Shown: positions 35,172 through 48,040, counted from the first letter of the stretch. The stretch: DNA of 64,000 bases from Pseudoscleropodium purum (GCA_963969395.1 OZ017796.1:9736501-9800500); one strand, 5' to 3'. The notes: generated by a model not told the origin, from the letters alone. Translations and numbers: made by a program.

Positions 35172-35963
35172 GTGATGTAAATTTTAGATTTTTGTAGAAG
35201 TTTTAAATGAAAATTATTATTTTCTTAAATGAAAAGAAAATTTGTATCAAATACAAAATATTCTTTAGAAATCTGAAATTTTTCCATAGATGTATATAGT
35301 AGTTTAGAATATTATGGAGATCATATAATTATCATGCATTTCTTTTATCCCCCCACCTAACAAACTAGAGTATGAGGCCCAAAGTTCAAAAATGCAATAA
35401 ATTATTCAATTTCAGATTTTTTTTGGTAATGTCAAAGTTGGAGTAGAAAGTGTACTTTGTTGACTTCATTTCATTAGTTGGGCTCAAACTTTAAGAGGTC
35501 ATTTTAATTGTTCAAATTCACATCAAGATCTAGGACCTAAAAGATGTGAAACTATACTATGTGGTGATCCATGGATCAAGCATCTCTTTTTGTAGAAAAA
35601 TAAAAAATACCACAAGGTAATATTCAATACCATTCTCAAAAAAGATGTATTCAAGCACCTCTCAAAAAAAAGATGAAAATATAGTTTCTTCCATATTATA
35701 AACCCTCATGAAACTATGCATTAACCAATAGAATATTAGAAGGTTAAAGTCATACAAAATATATATGACATCAAAAAAGAGCAAGTAGACTGTAGAAAAA
35801 CAAATTGGATGAAACTTATCATTTTTCATCTTCAAACAAATTTTGAATGTTATCTATAACCCACATTTTGGCTCTTTAGGAATTCTAGGGATAATACAAC
35901 TATTGAACCTTATGTTGCATATATATTTATTGTGATCTATCAAAGACAAGAAGGTCATGGAAA
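35172..35963. other. AT-rich intergenic DNA, nothing recognised
   Basis: No gene, RNA or repeat terminus seen. Confidence 0.4.
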
Positions 35964-36357
35964 GAGCATCACCACCCCTACACTATATACTAGGCTAGGA
36001 TGCAAAGTGAAGAGTCGACCTCCTTTGCATTTACATTGTGAAGTTGGAACCAACTCTTTCTTTTGTAGCTAGGCACAACAAATATCGTCTCCAATACCTC
36101 AGTTTCTAGTGCACATGGAAGTTTGCATTGAGTCCAAAGTTGTCTTGATTTTGCCAACAAATTTGTGTCTGCAAACAAACTAGTGAATTCTATAATCTAT
36201 AGCAATGTCTAATGCAATCCCCAAGAGCTTCATCGTCCATGAGCACTAGCTCATGCTACTTAGCTACCTCCTCGTTGGACGCACCAGCTAACTAGAGCTC
36301 ACCATGTGGGCAATGCCATGGGCATTTACTTGGCCACCCCCTACAATGATGATGCTC
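35964..36357. mobile_element. PIF/Harbinger-like non-autonomous element E3
   Basis: Termini GAGCATCACCACCCC and tacaatgatGATGCTC; right flank TAA (36358-36360), left flank AAA, so the duplication has decayed by one base. The interior shares an inverted block with E2 (tccaaagttgtcttgatttt). A further GAGCAATGCC directly follows the right TAA (36361), as if another terminus were abutting. Confidence 0.5.
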
Positions 36358-37407
36358 TAAGAGCAATGCCATATCTAAAGCACACAACCACAAAGCCTAA
36401 TCATTTTGTAACTTAATCCTTCTAGTCTTGAAACATCACTCTTTCATTATCAATTTGCATCACTCAAGTAGATTCTTCTATGGTGAGCACCCAAAATGCA
36501 CCATTGACCTAAACCACCATCTTCACTTTGTATACATCTCTAAAGTCAATTATTTATTTATGTGGAAAAAACACTTTTAGAACCAAACTTTATTTCTTAA
36601 TAACTTTTGCATACAATATTCTCATATTGCATTCTTTGGTATGTTGGAACTTCCTTTCACTTGTCATTTTGAATATATAAACATTTGAACAGTTTAATAA
36701 TAGTAGATAGGCACAGGAGCAATTAGTGGTGCATTTGGGGTACCTACCTTAACCTATAAACTAGGGTATTGGCATTCTCAAATGGAGTCTGCTGACAGTG
36801 ACCAGTCCTTCACCTGTTAAATATTTGGCAATTTTGGCAATGAGTGAATGATGTGGGTTGCCTTTATTTTTTAATTTTATGAAACACGTGGGATCCATTG
36901 CCTTGATTATTTCATCAGCATTCCCCATTCAAGTACTCCAGTATTGTGGAGGCAACACACATGGAGAGATCTTGGAATTCCCACAATCAGGGCTGGCCAG
37001 ATCCATGCTCACCAACATCTTGCATGTGCCAGAAAAGTCGGCAAAAGAAGGTTCAAGAAGGTTTAGGATTTCAATCCCGTAACTCAACTTATTGGCAAAC
37101 ATAAATTTCATCGATCACTGTTTCTTGTAAGTGAGGAGAATAAAATTGAAGGAGTAGGTGTGATTTGATGTCAAAGAAAACTTAACCCTTAAACAAGGAA
37201 GATATAAAATTGAATAGCAGAGTCACTATACACTGAAACTCGCCTGCCACCCCAGTTTCCCATTAGTTCCTTCCCTCCTCTTTCGAAAAATTTGTGAGTT
37301 GTTGATTTTTTTGAAAAAAAATGCTTACCCTCAAAATTGACGTTGATTTCTCAAAAAAACACAAGATGTTGATCTTGTGAAATTTAATCTGAGCCGTTCA
37401 AATATAA
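36358..37407. other. Intergenic DNA, nothing recognised
   Basis: 36700-37280 is moderately GC-richer, with a 74-codon frame (36858-37082) of no recognisable content. No RNA gene seen. Confidence 0.35.
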
Positions 37408-37600
37408 AATACAAATATTGAATACGAATACAAATACGAGTACATGAGTACTAAATACATGTACTGAATATGTGTATTGAATACGGGTACTGGATATGCG
37501 TACTGAATATGGATATAGAATACGGGTACTGAATATGGATACTGAATATGGATACTAAATACGGATACTGAATACGGATACAGTATTGGATACGGGATAA
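37408..37600. repeat. Minisatellite with GAATAYGGRTACT-like units
   Basis: About 190 bases of imperfect 6- and 12-base units built on GGATACTGAATA and GGGTACTGAATA. The minus-strand frame across it reads as tyrosine-rich HIQYPYSVPVF-type repeats, a by-product of the DNA repeat. Confidence 0.8.
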
Positions 37601-37645
37601 ATTGTCCCATACTGTTTGTCAAGAACTTTGATTCTGAAGATTACA

Positions 37646-37765
37646 AGAGGGGGTGGGGGTGAGGGGGGGTGAGATAAAAAAATTTAAATAAAAATTTAAA
37701 TAATAGGTGGGGGTGAGTGGGGTTGGTAAAATAAAAAAATTTAAATAAAAATTGAGGTGGGAGTG
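37646..37765. repeat. Short tandem duplication of a G-rich and AAATTTAAATA block
   Basis: Two units, each a G-run (gggggtgagggggggtgaga; then ggtgggggtgagtggggttg) followed by ataaaaaaatttaaataaaa. A third G-rich piece (gaggtgggagtg) starts after the second. Confidence 0.65.
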
Positions 37766-38169
37766 CATAAAGTGTCACTATACACCTTGAGTGCCTAATA
37801 ACTACATAACATCTCAATGAAATAGACATCTCACTAGCTGCCTTCCCTGTGACACAATAGTGCCCCATATTCAGCACCATATCAATAGTTAAAATCAGTA
37901 GTTAAAAGATACGTGTCAATTTTTGTCAGAGAGTTCTGATCAATGATTGGTGACTTGAGGTATTTAAGTCTTACATAAACGATGCACAAAATTTACAAAT
38001 TCACTCAAGTACAACAAATGTAAATTCAAATACATTCAATTGAAACTGAATAGTACAAAACATAAAAGGTTTTCATAAAATGGCTACAAAATTATTGAAA
38101 AAATCAATTTCGGATTTCAATTCCTCAAAATGCATTGTTAGCCACTATTGTTGTGTGATGCTAGGTGAG
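37766..38169. other. AT-rich spacer, nothing recognised
   Basis: No gene or terminus seen between the G-rich tandem and the foldback element. Confidence 0.4.
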
Positions 38170-38770
38170 AAGATAACTCTATATATACCTATGGGGTACT
38201 AGTTGGTAAAATAAACAATGTGAAATGTGTAATTTACAATTTGTAGTTTCTCAACTGCTCATAGTTTAGTCAAATTAAAGCTAAGAATTGCGATTGAAGT
38301 AGAATTTTAGACCTCATTTAGGCATAGTATAAAAACTTTTTTTTTTAAATTTGAACTATAAAAAGTTGGTAAATGAAGTTAAGTTTTCTCTCCAAAAATC
38401 CTTTTGAGATTTAGATCCTCCAATCAAAAGTTATGGACAAATTTTAGAGAGGGGTTGGAAGGAAATTTCTTTTTGACATGCAAATATCCTCTTTTGAAAT
38501 TTGTCCATAACTTTTGATTGGAGGATCTAAATTTCAAAAGGATTTTTGGAGATGACATTGATTTCAATTTAACAACTTTCCATAGTTAAAGTTTGTTTGA
38601 AAAAAGTTATTATACTATGTCTAAATGAGGTCTAAAATTTTACTTCAATCACAATTTCTACTTTTGATTTTAACTATGAGTGTTTAAGAAACTACAAATC
38701 CTAATTTATAAATCCCACATGTGTTGTTCTACCTTCTACCACCCCATAGGTATACAAAGAGCTTCTCTCC
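38170..38770. mobile_element. Foldback element G, copy 1
   Basis: Two arms of about 270 bases (38173-38445 and 38497-38768) are inverted copies: tatacctatgggg / ccccataggtata at the outside, agacctcatttagg / taaatgaggtcta in the middle, and gatcctccaatcaaaagtta / taacttttgattggaggatc at the tip, around a loop of about 50 bases. Related sequence lies at 63190-63690, 59716-59870 and perhaps 6150-7200. No target duplication is clear. Confidence 0.7.
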
Positions 38771-39362
38771 ATGTCAATAAATTCAAACTAAGCTAGAAAG
38801 TATATTGCTTAGTCTGTTATTCAAAAGATTCTAGCTTGGGATTCTAGGCAAACCATTTTTCTTAACAAATCATGTTCATTTATGTATTTTGTCCAAGATT
38901 TAGCAAAAGAAAATGGAGCATGCTAGAAATTTACTACCACTATTCCAACATTGCCTGCTTAGATTCCATGCATAGATGAGTTTTGTGGATGAAGTCTCCA
39001 GGGAGGGAAAGGTAGCCTCCCTAAAGACTACTGAATGTTATGGAGGTCAAAAATTGTCAAATGGATGACTTGACTATTCACTTTAGAAAAAAAAAAGTAC
39101 CAATTGGTGACTACTTAGGGGGGCGCATCTTTCAAGGGATAATCTATAAATGATGTGGCAAACATTTTATATGCAATGAATGATAAAGAATATTTTGGTT
39201 TAAGATAGAAGTGGAACTATACATTCTCCAAATTTTATATGAAAAGGGAGGTCTTCTACAATAGTTTGACTTCCAGTTTGTACCTTTGGATTTTTTAATA
39301 ATAATTATAGGTAAAGTTGCAAAATGAATGATTTCTACAATCACCAATCCATCCTTTAAGGG
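38771..39362. other. AT-rich spacer, nothing recognised
   Basis: No gene, RNA or terminus seen. Confidence 0.4.
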
Positions 39363-40264
39363 TTGACCCCCTTGGAGGACAAATTGGATTTTGGATAGGT
39401 TTCTATGACCCTCGATTTTTTATAAAACATTTTGAAAGTTTTTCATAATATAAAAGAATTGATTAGCTATGCAATGATATAATTTTTATTTCAATTGGTG
39501 ACTGGGAGCAAAAGTTATACCTCAAAAGCCTAAAACTGATCTCAACAAGTAGAACTACAAAAACTACAAAAAGTCAAAATAAAATATAAATTCTTTTCCT
39601 AAAATATCATATTCTTGTCCACATGTGAAGCTTTGATTCATTCTATTTGGCCTAATAATGAGAAACTTTAGGACAATCTTGTTTTTTTGAACAATCTAAG
39701 CATCTCCTTGAAAAAAAATAACTTGTAGGATTCATTTCTCAATGCAATTTTCACAATTTAAAAAAAAAATTGTTTGACAAGATTGTGTTTGCTTGCTAAA
39801 ACAATCTTACCATTGGGATTATTGACTTTCAATCCCATCTTGGAGCTATTAGCAATTTAGTTGTTTTTTTCAATTTTGGGCCTACTTCTACTTAACAATT
39901 CTTTAAAGAATGAAAATCAAGTGTGTTTTTTTAATTTTTTCTCAACTTTCAACTCAATTTTTCAACACAAATTTTTTTTAATTCAAAGTTAGTAGTGCAA
40001 AAAAATTCCACAAATGGTAGTCAAAGTCATGTGAAATTATAGGCTAGTGTTCAAAAAACTTTCTTTTTCAATTTTGAATGCTAATATCTTCCAATCTATA
40101 TTGTCAAAGTTCATGAAATTTTTACCACACGATCTAAAACAAGTGAAGTACAAGATCCTGTGGTTATATTCTAAATTTCTTTTTTCTTGGATGAATGCAA
40201 CAATAATGGCAGTTTTGAGTGGTTTTTGACCAAAAAAAAATGGCCTTGAGACTTCACAGGTCAA
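39363..40264 (-). mobile_element. TTAA-type element, subfamily V, copy 3 (inverted, eroded ends)
   Basis: Left TTGA-CCCCCTTGGAGGACA (39363), right ACTTCACAGG-TCAA (to 40264); both TTAA copies have one substitution. The interior is the reverse complement of the V copies at 707 and 56288: gaaaaaaaataacttgtagg, aggacaatcttgttttt and tacaagatcctgtggttat. Non-coding. Confidence 0.55.
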
Positions 40265-40448
40265 GCATGATGATATTCAAAATTCTTATCAAAGACATGG
40301 CTTCCATGGCCAAGGTAATCACCAAAACTACTCCTATTATTAATCAAATAAGTACATTCTTTGTTTCTATAGTGAATAATGAAATCATACATAGATCACT
40401 TTTCAGCCTCAACAACCTTCATGGTTAACATAGTTCTAATGGCAAGTT

Positions 40449-41367
40449 TTAACCCCTAAAATTCTTTCATATCTAAATTCAAAATTGCTTCAAAATACTC
40501 ATTCCCAAATCAAGGATAAAATCTTCATCATATTTATTTTTTTAACAAATTCAATCATAAGATCCTTTGCTTAACTTGTTCAAATACATCAACCAAAAAC
40601 TTTAGAGTAAATATTTCCACCAATTGCAAGTTCAATGTGACTAAACTTCAAAATGTACTTTTGTCTAGCCCTTCTTAATGGCAAAGTTTTGTCTTTCAAT
40701 ATTTTTAGAAAAAAAATGCATGTCCTATGACTTGTGAACTTTAGTCAATATGTTGGAAAATGTTTTGAGAATGAGAATACATGAAAAAAAATTTAACCAA
40801 AAAATATTTCATATTTATCTCTAAAAAATTATAAACTAGAGGGAGATACTTAATGAAGAAGTAACTAAATTGCTAACAACTTTTACAAAAATGAAGAAGT
40901 GTTTATCCTAACGGTAAAAATGTTCTTGTAAATAATTGGTATCCTTAATTTTTTTTTAATCTAATTTTTTTTAAATAGAGTGCAAAAAAATATATTATTT
41001 ATTTTTCTACCTTTGTTGCCCGTACCATAAAAGTCTTGGTAACTTTCACCTCATTATTTGGAATTTAATGGTTCAAATGTTTTTGAATAGGTATCAATCT
41101 ATAGAACCTAAAAATTATAATTACATATTTTTTAAGAATATATTTCTTTGCTACCTATTTTGACATTGAAATAAAAAAAGAACCTTCTAACTTTTGTAGT
41201 ATTTAGTAGAATGATGTGAAACAAAGCTTTACATGTAGATTAGAATGATTTGTGTAATAGCATCCATCCCAAAGTATTTTATGCAAAAATTTCAAATTAC
41301 AAAGTCAAGAGAAGTTGTCCAAGTTCTCAAAAGCTCAAAATAGTCTCCTTGATCCGTTAGAGAATTT
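40449..41367 (+). mobile_element. TTAA-type element, subfamily B, copy 2
   Basis: Left TTAA-CCCCTAAAATTC (40449). The right end is eroded (gatccgttagagaattt, about 41367). The interior runs parallel to the element at 7777: aaattgcttcaaaatactcat, ttaacttgttcaaatacatc, tttgtctttcaatattttta, gatgtgaaacaaagctttac. Non-coding. Confidence 0.55.
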
Positions 41368-41944
41368 GGATGTATGATATAGTGTTGGAAAGCATTGAAC
41401 AATACATTTTCAATGATATATTATAAGTGCAATTTGGAGGTTAAATTTTCATTTTTGTTGTATGGATACAACGAGTCCGGCACAAGATTATTATTAGCTA
41501 CAACAAATCAAATTCAATACATGGTTACAATATTGAGACCCTAGAATAGTAGGTGTAAAACCATCAAAATATTTCTAACACTAAGTCAAACTATTTTCAT
41601 CATTAAAAGTTGTGATTGTAGTCACTAAATCTCTCCATTGTGATCAAAATCTCAATTATTCACAATTAATCTCAGATTGAATGAATATTATGACCCATTG
41701 TAATCCCTTTGGAATGGATATAGTTTTTAGAATGGGGTCATAAATTCACTAGTAGAATGGAGTTCCAAGGGCACTATGGTACATTGTGAGAATATGCTTC
41801 CAAAGGCCCTTGTAACCACTAATCAAGTTCAAAGTCAATTTTGAATAGATCTTTTTGAAATCTTGTTACAAGGTACAAAAATATATCCTTTATGTAGGAA
41901 TATAATTTTTAAATTTATATCAAGTTTTTTAATGAAAATTTATT
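41368..41944. other. AT-rich intergenic DNA, nothing recognised
   Basis: No gene, RNA or terminus seen. Confidence 0.4.
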
Positions 41945-42105
41945 TTGCATGGGTGGTTGCAAGAAACACTTGTCCTATTTTTTTGTCTCCATAGCTTCAA
42001 ACAAGTGTTTTTTGGCTATAACTTTGGTGATATATGTGCAATGTATATAAAATTTGAAATGAAGATACTTATGATAGCTATGGACATTGACTATTTTTTT
42101 TTTAA
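41945..42105 (+). repeat. Dispersed repeat L, copy 2
   Basis: Inverted match to 27715-27865 (ttgcaagaaacacttgtcc, ttttttggctataacttt, aaatttgaaatgaagatac). Class unknown. Confidence 0.4.
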
Positions 42106-42128
42106 ATTTATTTACTATTTTTAAAGAG

Positions 42129-42307
42129 TCTCCAATTGGCTATCCAATTTTGCCATTGGGGTGGGGGTATAGTTCTACTTTTTTACTTGAAAATATAATT
42201 TTGGAGCCAAAAATCTCTAATTGGCTATCCAATTTTGTCATTAGGGGGTGGGGGTGGGGTGTATAGTCCTATTTTTTACTTGAAAATGTAATTTTGGAGC
42301 CAAAAAT
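42129..42307 (+). repeat. Tandem duplication, 85-bp unit, two copies, G-rich centre
   Basis: Units start at 42129 and 42214, each opening tctc-(c/t)-aattggctatccaatttt and closing ttttggagccaaaaat. Each has a G-rich centre (ggggtgggggtatag; agggggtgggggtggggtg), longer in the second unit. Confidence 0.75.
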
Positions 42308-44261
42308 TGGAATAGTAAGTGTTGTACTAAGATTGCACGCAATGATGAAGAGGTTTTGTGTAAATATGAAGAGATTTTGGCATATATATGGGCTCAAAGT
42401 GTGAATCTTTTATGCAAAGATTAGAATGAGAATTTTTTTTGGTGCAATTCAAGTGCATCAAAATGTAGAAAAATGGCCATTTTTAAATTCATTTTTATGA
42501 TTATTTTGAAATGAATAAAAATAAAATATTCATATACCCATTTTTTTTGCTAATTTCAAGTCCAATCATTTTTGTAGTAGTCCATTATATTTTAGTACCA
42601 ATGTATAGTACTACAAAACAAGAATGAATGATTTTCTTATCACTTTAATTCATTTTTAGTGATTTTAAATCATTTTTAAATTTCCTTTTTAAAGTATTTT
42701 GAATTATTCTATGAATTTTTATTTCATTTTTCATTATTTTTAAATTTATTTTTATGATTTTTATTGCATTGTTTGTACACAATACTTATAGTAATTATAG
42801 TAATTGAAGACCTAGGGCAAAGACATTGCTTTTGAGACAAAAATGTTAAGTGTTTTTTATAATGACTTGCCTCCAAAGAGGTCAAAATGGATAAGGCAAA
42901 TGCCTTAAAGAGCAAATACTTTACCCACTTTTTTGTTTGGAAAATTTGGTAAATGTACAACTAGTATGATATATTATGTATTGGTGCAAAAAATTTAAAA
43001 CTATGTGCAAAGCAAAATCAATGTGAAGAAAATTACTTAAAGAAGAACCAATGCTCGTTATTTTTGTTGGGTGGGAGAGAAAAGATGCCTTTCTACCTAA
43101 CCACCATAGTCTTCTTGCAATCTATGTGTTAAAAAATATCTTTTTTTCATTCTTGTAATTGTCTAGTACAGTTTGTACCATTAGATTTTTAAAATTATGT
43201 TTTTTTTGGCATTTTTCTCTATGCAATATAAAATTGCAGCTTTTGATAATTTTTATATGAATTATATCATCCTAGTCTTTTAGCTACATCTATCATGAAT
43301 GTGAAGAAGTTTGAGTAGGTTTCTACTCAAGAAATGAGCCATGAAACAATGTCCATCAATAACCAAAACTAACTTTGAATGAAGATATATTAATTTCTAA
43401 ATTTATATGAACAAGCCTTCTTGTAGTGTAGATGTTTGTTTATAATATGAAAATAGGACTTTTATTTCATTGCAAACTAACACATGAAACCAAGTCACAA
43501 TAAACCTTGACCAAATGTAAAAAAAACACTCATTGAAAGTAATAGTCTTAATTCCTAATGACTTATGCAACCATTATGTAGTAGGTACTTGTTTTTTTTG
43601 GAAGCATTTGAGAGCAACACATAATCATTTTTAAATTTTGTTACAAAACTTTATACATAGTAAAATGGTTTATTTTTTTAACACTTGTGTTGCAAATCAA
43701 AATCACTATTGCCTAATTTTTTAAGAAAAATTAAACATAAAATGTATAATATTATTGAAATGTGAAAACTTTCTTGAAGCAATGATGTTTATTATCAAAT
43801 CTAGGCCATGTGCTAAATTAAACCTTTTTTAGGTTAATTTTTAAATTCAAATTCTTTGAATTTAGTTTGAAAAGAAATTCCAAATTTGGACATGTAGTCT
43901 TTTAAACCTTTAAAAGATTTTTCATGTCGAGGCTTGCTCAAACTTCATTATGTTTCTACATTAACACATACATTTCAAACTTTTGATATTTTTCGCATAT
44001 AGTAATATATGTCTAAAATTTAATATTTTTTTTCATAATTAAAAACATCAAATTGAATTTTATATGATATTTTTAAAGAAATTTACTTGTAAAAATCATA
44101 GTAATTACAAAATGATTAAATTAGTATGAAATTTGTTTGAAAAATAGAAATAATAGTAAAAAACATTATAGTGCAATCAATATACTCCTTAAACACATAC
44201 CAAGAAAAATTCAATAGAAAGAGTTCAAAAGTTGTGTATTTTGAACTATCAAGATGCTTAC
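42308..44261. other. AT-rich intergenic DNA, nothing recognised
   Basis: About 2 kb of very AT-rich DNA with no coding frame, RNA gene or transposon end I can support. Confidence 0.4.
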
Positions 44262-45212
44262 TTATCCCCTAAATGATTTTGACTATGATTTCATCAAAAC
44301 CGCTCCCAAACTATCAATTCTAGTACAAGTACCAAATTTTACGAAAAAAACATTTTTGAACAAATGTAAGTTAGGATCTTGTAGAATGCTAAATTGAGAA
44401 TATGTGGAAAAAAGTTCAGAAATTTTCACCATGTAGATTGCAAGATATTAGCATTTGAAGTGACAAAAATCCTTTTTTTGGCCTTGCGAAAAATTGGGTA
44501 GCTGCATTTCATAAAGTCACATTTGTATGAAAAAATGTCCAAAATGGTGGTTACTCTTTCAAATTATTTTCCTAGTCAAGTTGGCTACATGCTTGAAAAA
44601 TTTCAGATCAATTGGAATTATACAACGTATTGGAAAAAAATAGTAAGTAGAAAGAAGTAGAGGATGATTCAAAATACTAAATTGTTAACAATTTATTTAT
44701 GGAATTAAAAAATGCCAATCCTAGTGGTTGTAATGTTTTAATAAACAATCTACACCTCTTTTTTTTTTCCCAAAATATTGAAAACTGAGTTAAATAAAAG
44801 ACTTCGAAGTTTATTTTAAATTAAAGATTTAATAATGATCTACAAACTTCCGCAAACTAAAACACCTCATTACTTTTGATTCATTCTGAATCACAATGGA
44901 ATGATTCAAAGCTTTCCAAGTATTTGTAAATTTGAAGAACCGGTTTCAAATTTTAATTTCTTAAAAAAGTGATTTTTAAAGAAGTTTCTTTTGTTGTCGG
45001 GCTACCCGTCAAGCATTGAAAAGTACATATCATACAATAAATTTTTAACCATGTGTTCAAAAGTTATAAAAATTGTTGAGCCTTTGAGCTACTCCTTGGA
45101 CACATATTTTGTTAAAATTTTAAAAAATAAAAATAAAATAATACCATTTGTAGTGAATTGTCCAAAATTGCTATGTTGCCAAAAAAATATAGTTTAGGTA
45201 TTTAAAGATTAA
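44262..45212 (+). mobile_element. TTAA-type element, subfamily A, copy 5
   Basis: Left TTAT-CCCCTAAATGA (44262); right end eroded (agtttaggtatttaaagaTTAA, to 45212). All internal A blocks are in order: gattgcaagatattagcatt, gtagctgcatttcat, aaaactgagttaaataaaag, taaccatgtgttcaaaag, gctatgttgcc. Non-coding. Confidence 0.65.
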
Positions 45213-46435
45213 AGTATCACAAAAATTATAATTTTAATAATTTTGAAAAAAATTCAAATGGAGTAAAAAGTAGATTATTGGAGCTATGTTTTTTTAATTA
45301 AAACATTTAAAATAAAGAAATATATGAAGATTTAGGTTTTGACTTTCAAATACCTTTGGGGCTTGCAATGTCTTTTGAGGGTTCAAACATAATTCAACTC
45401 TTTTGATATAAGTTCTTTTGATAAAACCTCATAAAATTCATATTTATAGTAGTTCTAGGTTTTGTCCAAGAACCCTAGATCATTAGGGTTTATTCTTGAA
45501 ACAATGGACCTAAGATGTTGATTATGAGCCACAAAAATAACCTCTAACAATATGAATGCATGCATTCTTTGTTCCTACACAAATCTTGATCAATACTTTG
45601 AGCCATCAATGGGGCTACAAGGTTAACCTTTTATAGTTATAATTAAAAAAATATTTATACAACCTATCAAAATGTTGGATTTTTTAATTCAACTTAGAGC
45701 AAATTTCTAGAAGTTGAAAAAAGGCCTTGTATGGGCATTTAGAGATTAATTCATAGTTTTCACACCTTCATGATCAAACATTATAATCTTTTAATTCATA
45801 AGTGGTATATATTGTTGTGTTTTCTTTTTTCATATGATCTTGGCTATGTCTAATTTGCATATGGAGAGTTCTAATTTTTTTTAAATTGATAAAACTTATC
45901 AAATTGTTATCTTTTTTTAGAGCAAATTCCAAGAAGCTCAAAAAAGACGTTGGGCATTTTAGGGCTTCATTGTGCCTTAGCATATGACAATTATCTGACT
46001 CCCAATTAATCCATGTGATCAATTACAAATCACAAAAACAGAGTCAGTCAGAATTCCAGTCAGGGTTGAAACATTTTTATTCTGTGACAGACCTTTTTGA
46101 AATTCTGAAATTGCACGGAGAACATGATGTGAAGGAGCTGGCCTGGCATGCCTTACTAATGTGCCTTTACTAAAATATCACCAAGTCTGCTGTTGAGCTC
46201 TTAACAAACATAAACCAGCCTTTGACAGGCAAAAGACTTATCACAGACACCGACAGTATGGAATGACCCATGGCAGATTTTTTTATTGTAAAGTCTTGCA
46301 TCAACCTATGGCAGATTTTTCTCAGTAAGGTACTGGTAGTCTGCTCTTGAAGCGCCCCTGTAAGAGCTGATTGCCTTTTCAGGGGAGTAAATCTCCATGA
46401 AAAGAAATCTTGAATTTTCATGAAGGAACTGAAGA
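45213..46435. other. Intergenic DNA, nothing recognised
   Basis: AT-rich to about 46020, then slightly GC-richer to 46400. Short frames on the minus strand (45774-46022, 46170-46451) are not recognisable. Confidence 0.35.
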
Positions 46436-46547
46436 AAAACAAAATTGGCATCTAACCCAAGTCGTTGTATTTTTTGGACCTTTGTAGAATTAGTTATGAG
46501 TTTTTGAAGTTGAAACATAGTGGCCACTAAAAGTGACCACCAAGGCT

Positions 46548-46597
46548 GTTTTTTTGTTTTTTTGTTTTTTTTTGTTTTTGTTTTTGTTTTTGTTTTC
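46548..46597. repeat. GTTTTT-type microsatellite
   Basis: A run of G followed by four to nine T, repeated about eight times, at the edge of the first interruption of repeat C copy 4. Confidence 0.75.
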
Positions 46598-46889
46598 ATT
46601 TTTTATGGGGTGCCAAAGTGGCGATGTAAAATTTTATAGCGGTGTTCCAAATTTCAACATTCATCCACATACTAGATAGAAAATATCATACTAGTACATA
46701 TGACATGTATATAATTCTATTTTCATCCACTATTTGGCAATTTCATTCAAGATTTTTTTGCAATTTGAAGTTTTATGGCAAAAAACTTCATTTTTTAATA
46801 CAATTTTTTAACCAAATTATTTTGTTTAGGTGCAATTTAGCGCCAAAAAGCCAAAAAGAAAGCCCTAGTGACCACCTCTTGAAATGTAC

Positions 46890-48040
46890 GGTTGGGTTCA
46901 ATAATCTTACGACATGTCCTACTTGAGCCATTCATTTTTTTTACAACGTGGAATATAATTGTTATATTTTGGTAAGTATGATTATTGTTGCCTCCTTACA
47001 CAATTCCAATCATGCATACCAAATTTCAGTTTTAAAAAGAAAATTCTATTTTTGGTGAGTTTTAAAAGTTTATTTTTATGGTTTTACATGATATTTTATT
47101 AAAAACAATTGATAATGAATTTTTAAAATTTGATTGTAGAGATGTGTAAGGAACATTCATATGCACATCTTCTCTTTCACAAGCATTTCCAAAAAGTTTC
47201 ACAATTCCTTTTAAAGAAATTTCAATGTTGGGGTGACAATGTCTAAATTTTGTAAAAATCATTAAGAAAAATCTAAGCCTTGGGAGAACTGATTAGATTC
47301 ATTCTTTGGCATGTTGCAGTGCAAGTACAAAAAAGAATAATTTAAAAATTTGAAAAAAAATATTAAAAAGTATGAAAACTTGATGTGACAATGATGTGGC
47401 ACAAGTAGTGCCACATCAGCAGCTTTCATTAAAAAATAAAAATAAATTAAAAAAACAATATTAAATCTTCTCTAATTGCACTCGGAGGTTCAAAACTCAC
47501 AACCCTTCCAAGGGCTGAAATTTTCTGTAATGAGATATCTCTTTATTGTAACTTTATTTTTCTATTTGCTCCTCATATGGTAACTAATTTCATACACTTA
47601 AGCATGATGGCACAATTACTTTGTCAAAATCTAATTAACTAATATAGACATTACAAAATGTGGTCTTTCAACACTCCACATTGAAATCTTTATAGAAGGA
47701 TTTGTGACACTTTTTTGGAGAGGCTTGTTGAAGAGAAGATGTGCATATGGATGCCTTCTAGATGTATCCACAATCAAATTTTAAAAATTCATCACCAATT
47801 TTTTTAATAAATATCATATATGTCAATTTTATCAAATTTATCAAATTTTATCATATAATTGACTGTAAAAATTCACCAAAAATGGAGTTTTGTTTTTTTG
47901 AAATTTGGTATACTTGATTGGGATTGTGTAAAGATGCAATGATAATTATCCTTACCAAAACATACCATTGAAACCCCATATTGTACCAAAATTGTTTGAA
48001 TGACTCAAATAGTTTGGTTGTAAGATTATTGTACTTGAGT
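46890..48040. mobile_element. Large foldback element J inserted in repeat C
   Basis: The left arm begins ggttgggttcaataatctta and the right arm ends taagattattgtacttgagt, inverted partners. Pairing continues through attttggtaag / cttaccaaaa, ttttggtgagt / tcaccaaaaa, tttttaaaatttgattgt / acaatcaaattttaaaaa and atgcacatcttctct / gaagagaagatgtgcat. Arms span about 46890-47250 and 47665-48040. Immediate flanks are atgtac and tctac, a possible short target duplication. The loop holds MITE I4 and about 130 bases of other sequence. Non-coding. Confidence 0.65.
47260..47532. mobile_element. CATTAG-type MITE I4, nested in foldback J
   Basis: Left end CATTAAGAAAAATCTAAGCC, right end GGGCTGAAATTTTCTGTAATG, imperfect inverted partners of about 25 bases. 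The centre holds gatgtggcac-aagta-gtgccacatc, a 10-base palindromic stem shared in kind with I1 to I3. 273 bp, non-coding. Confidence 0.6.

Noticed and set aside
37398..37622. 74-codon tyrosine-rich repeat protein on the minus strand
   Set aside because: It is the translation of the minisatellite at 37408-37600; no start context or flanking coding sequence.
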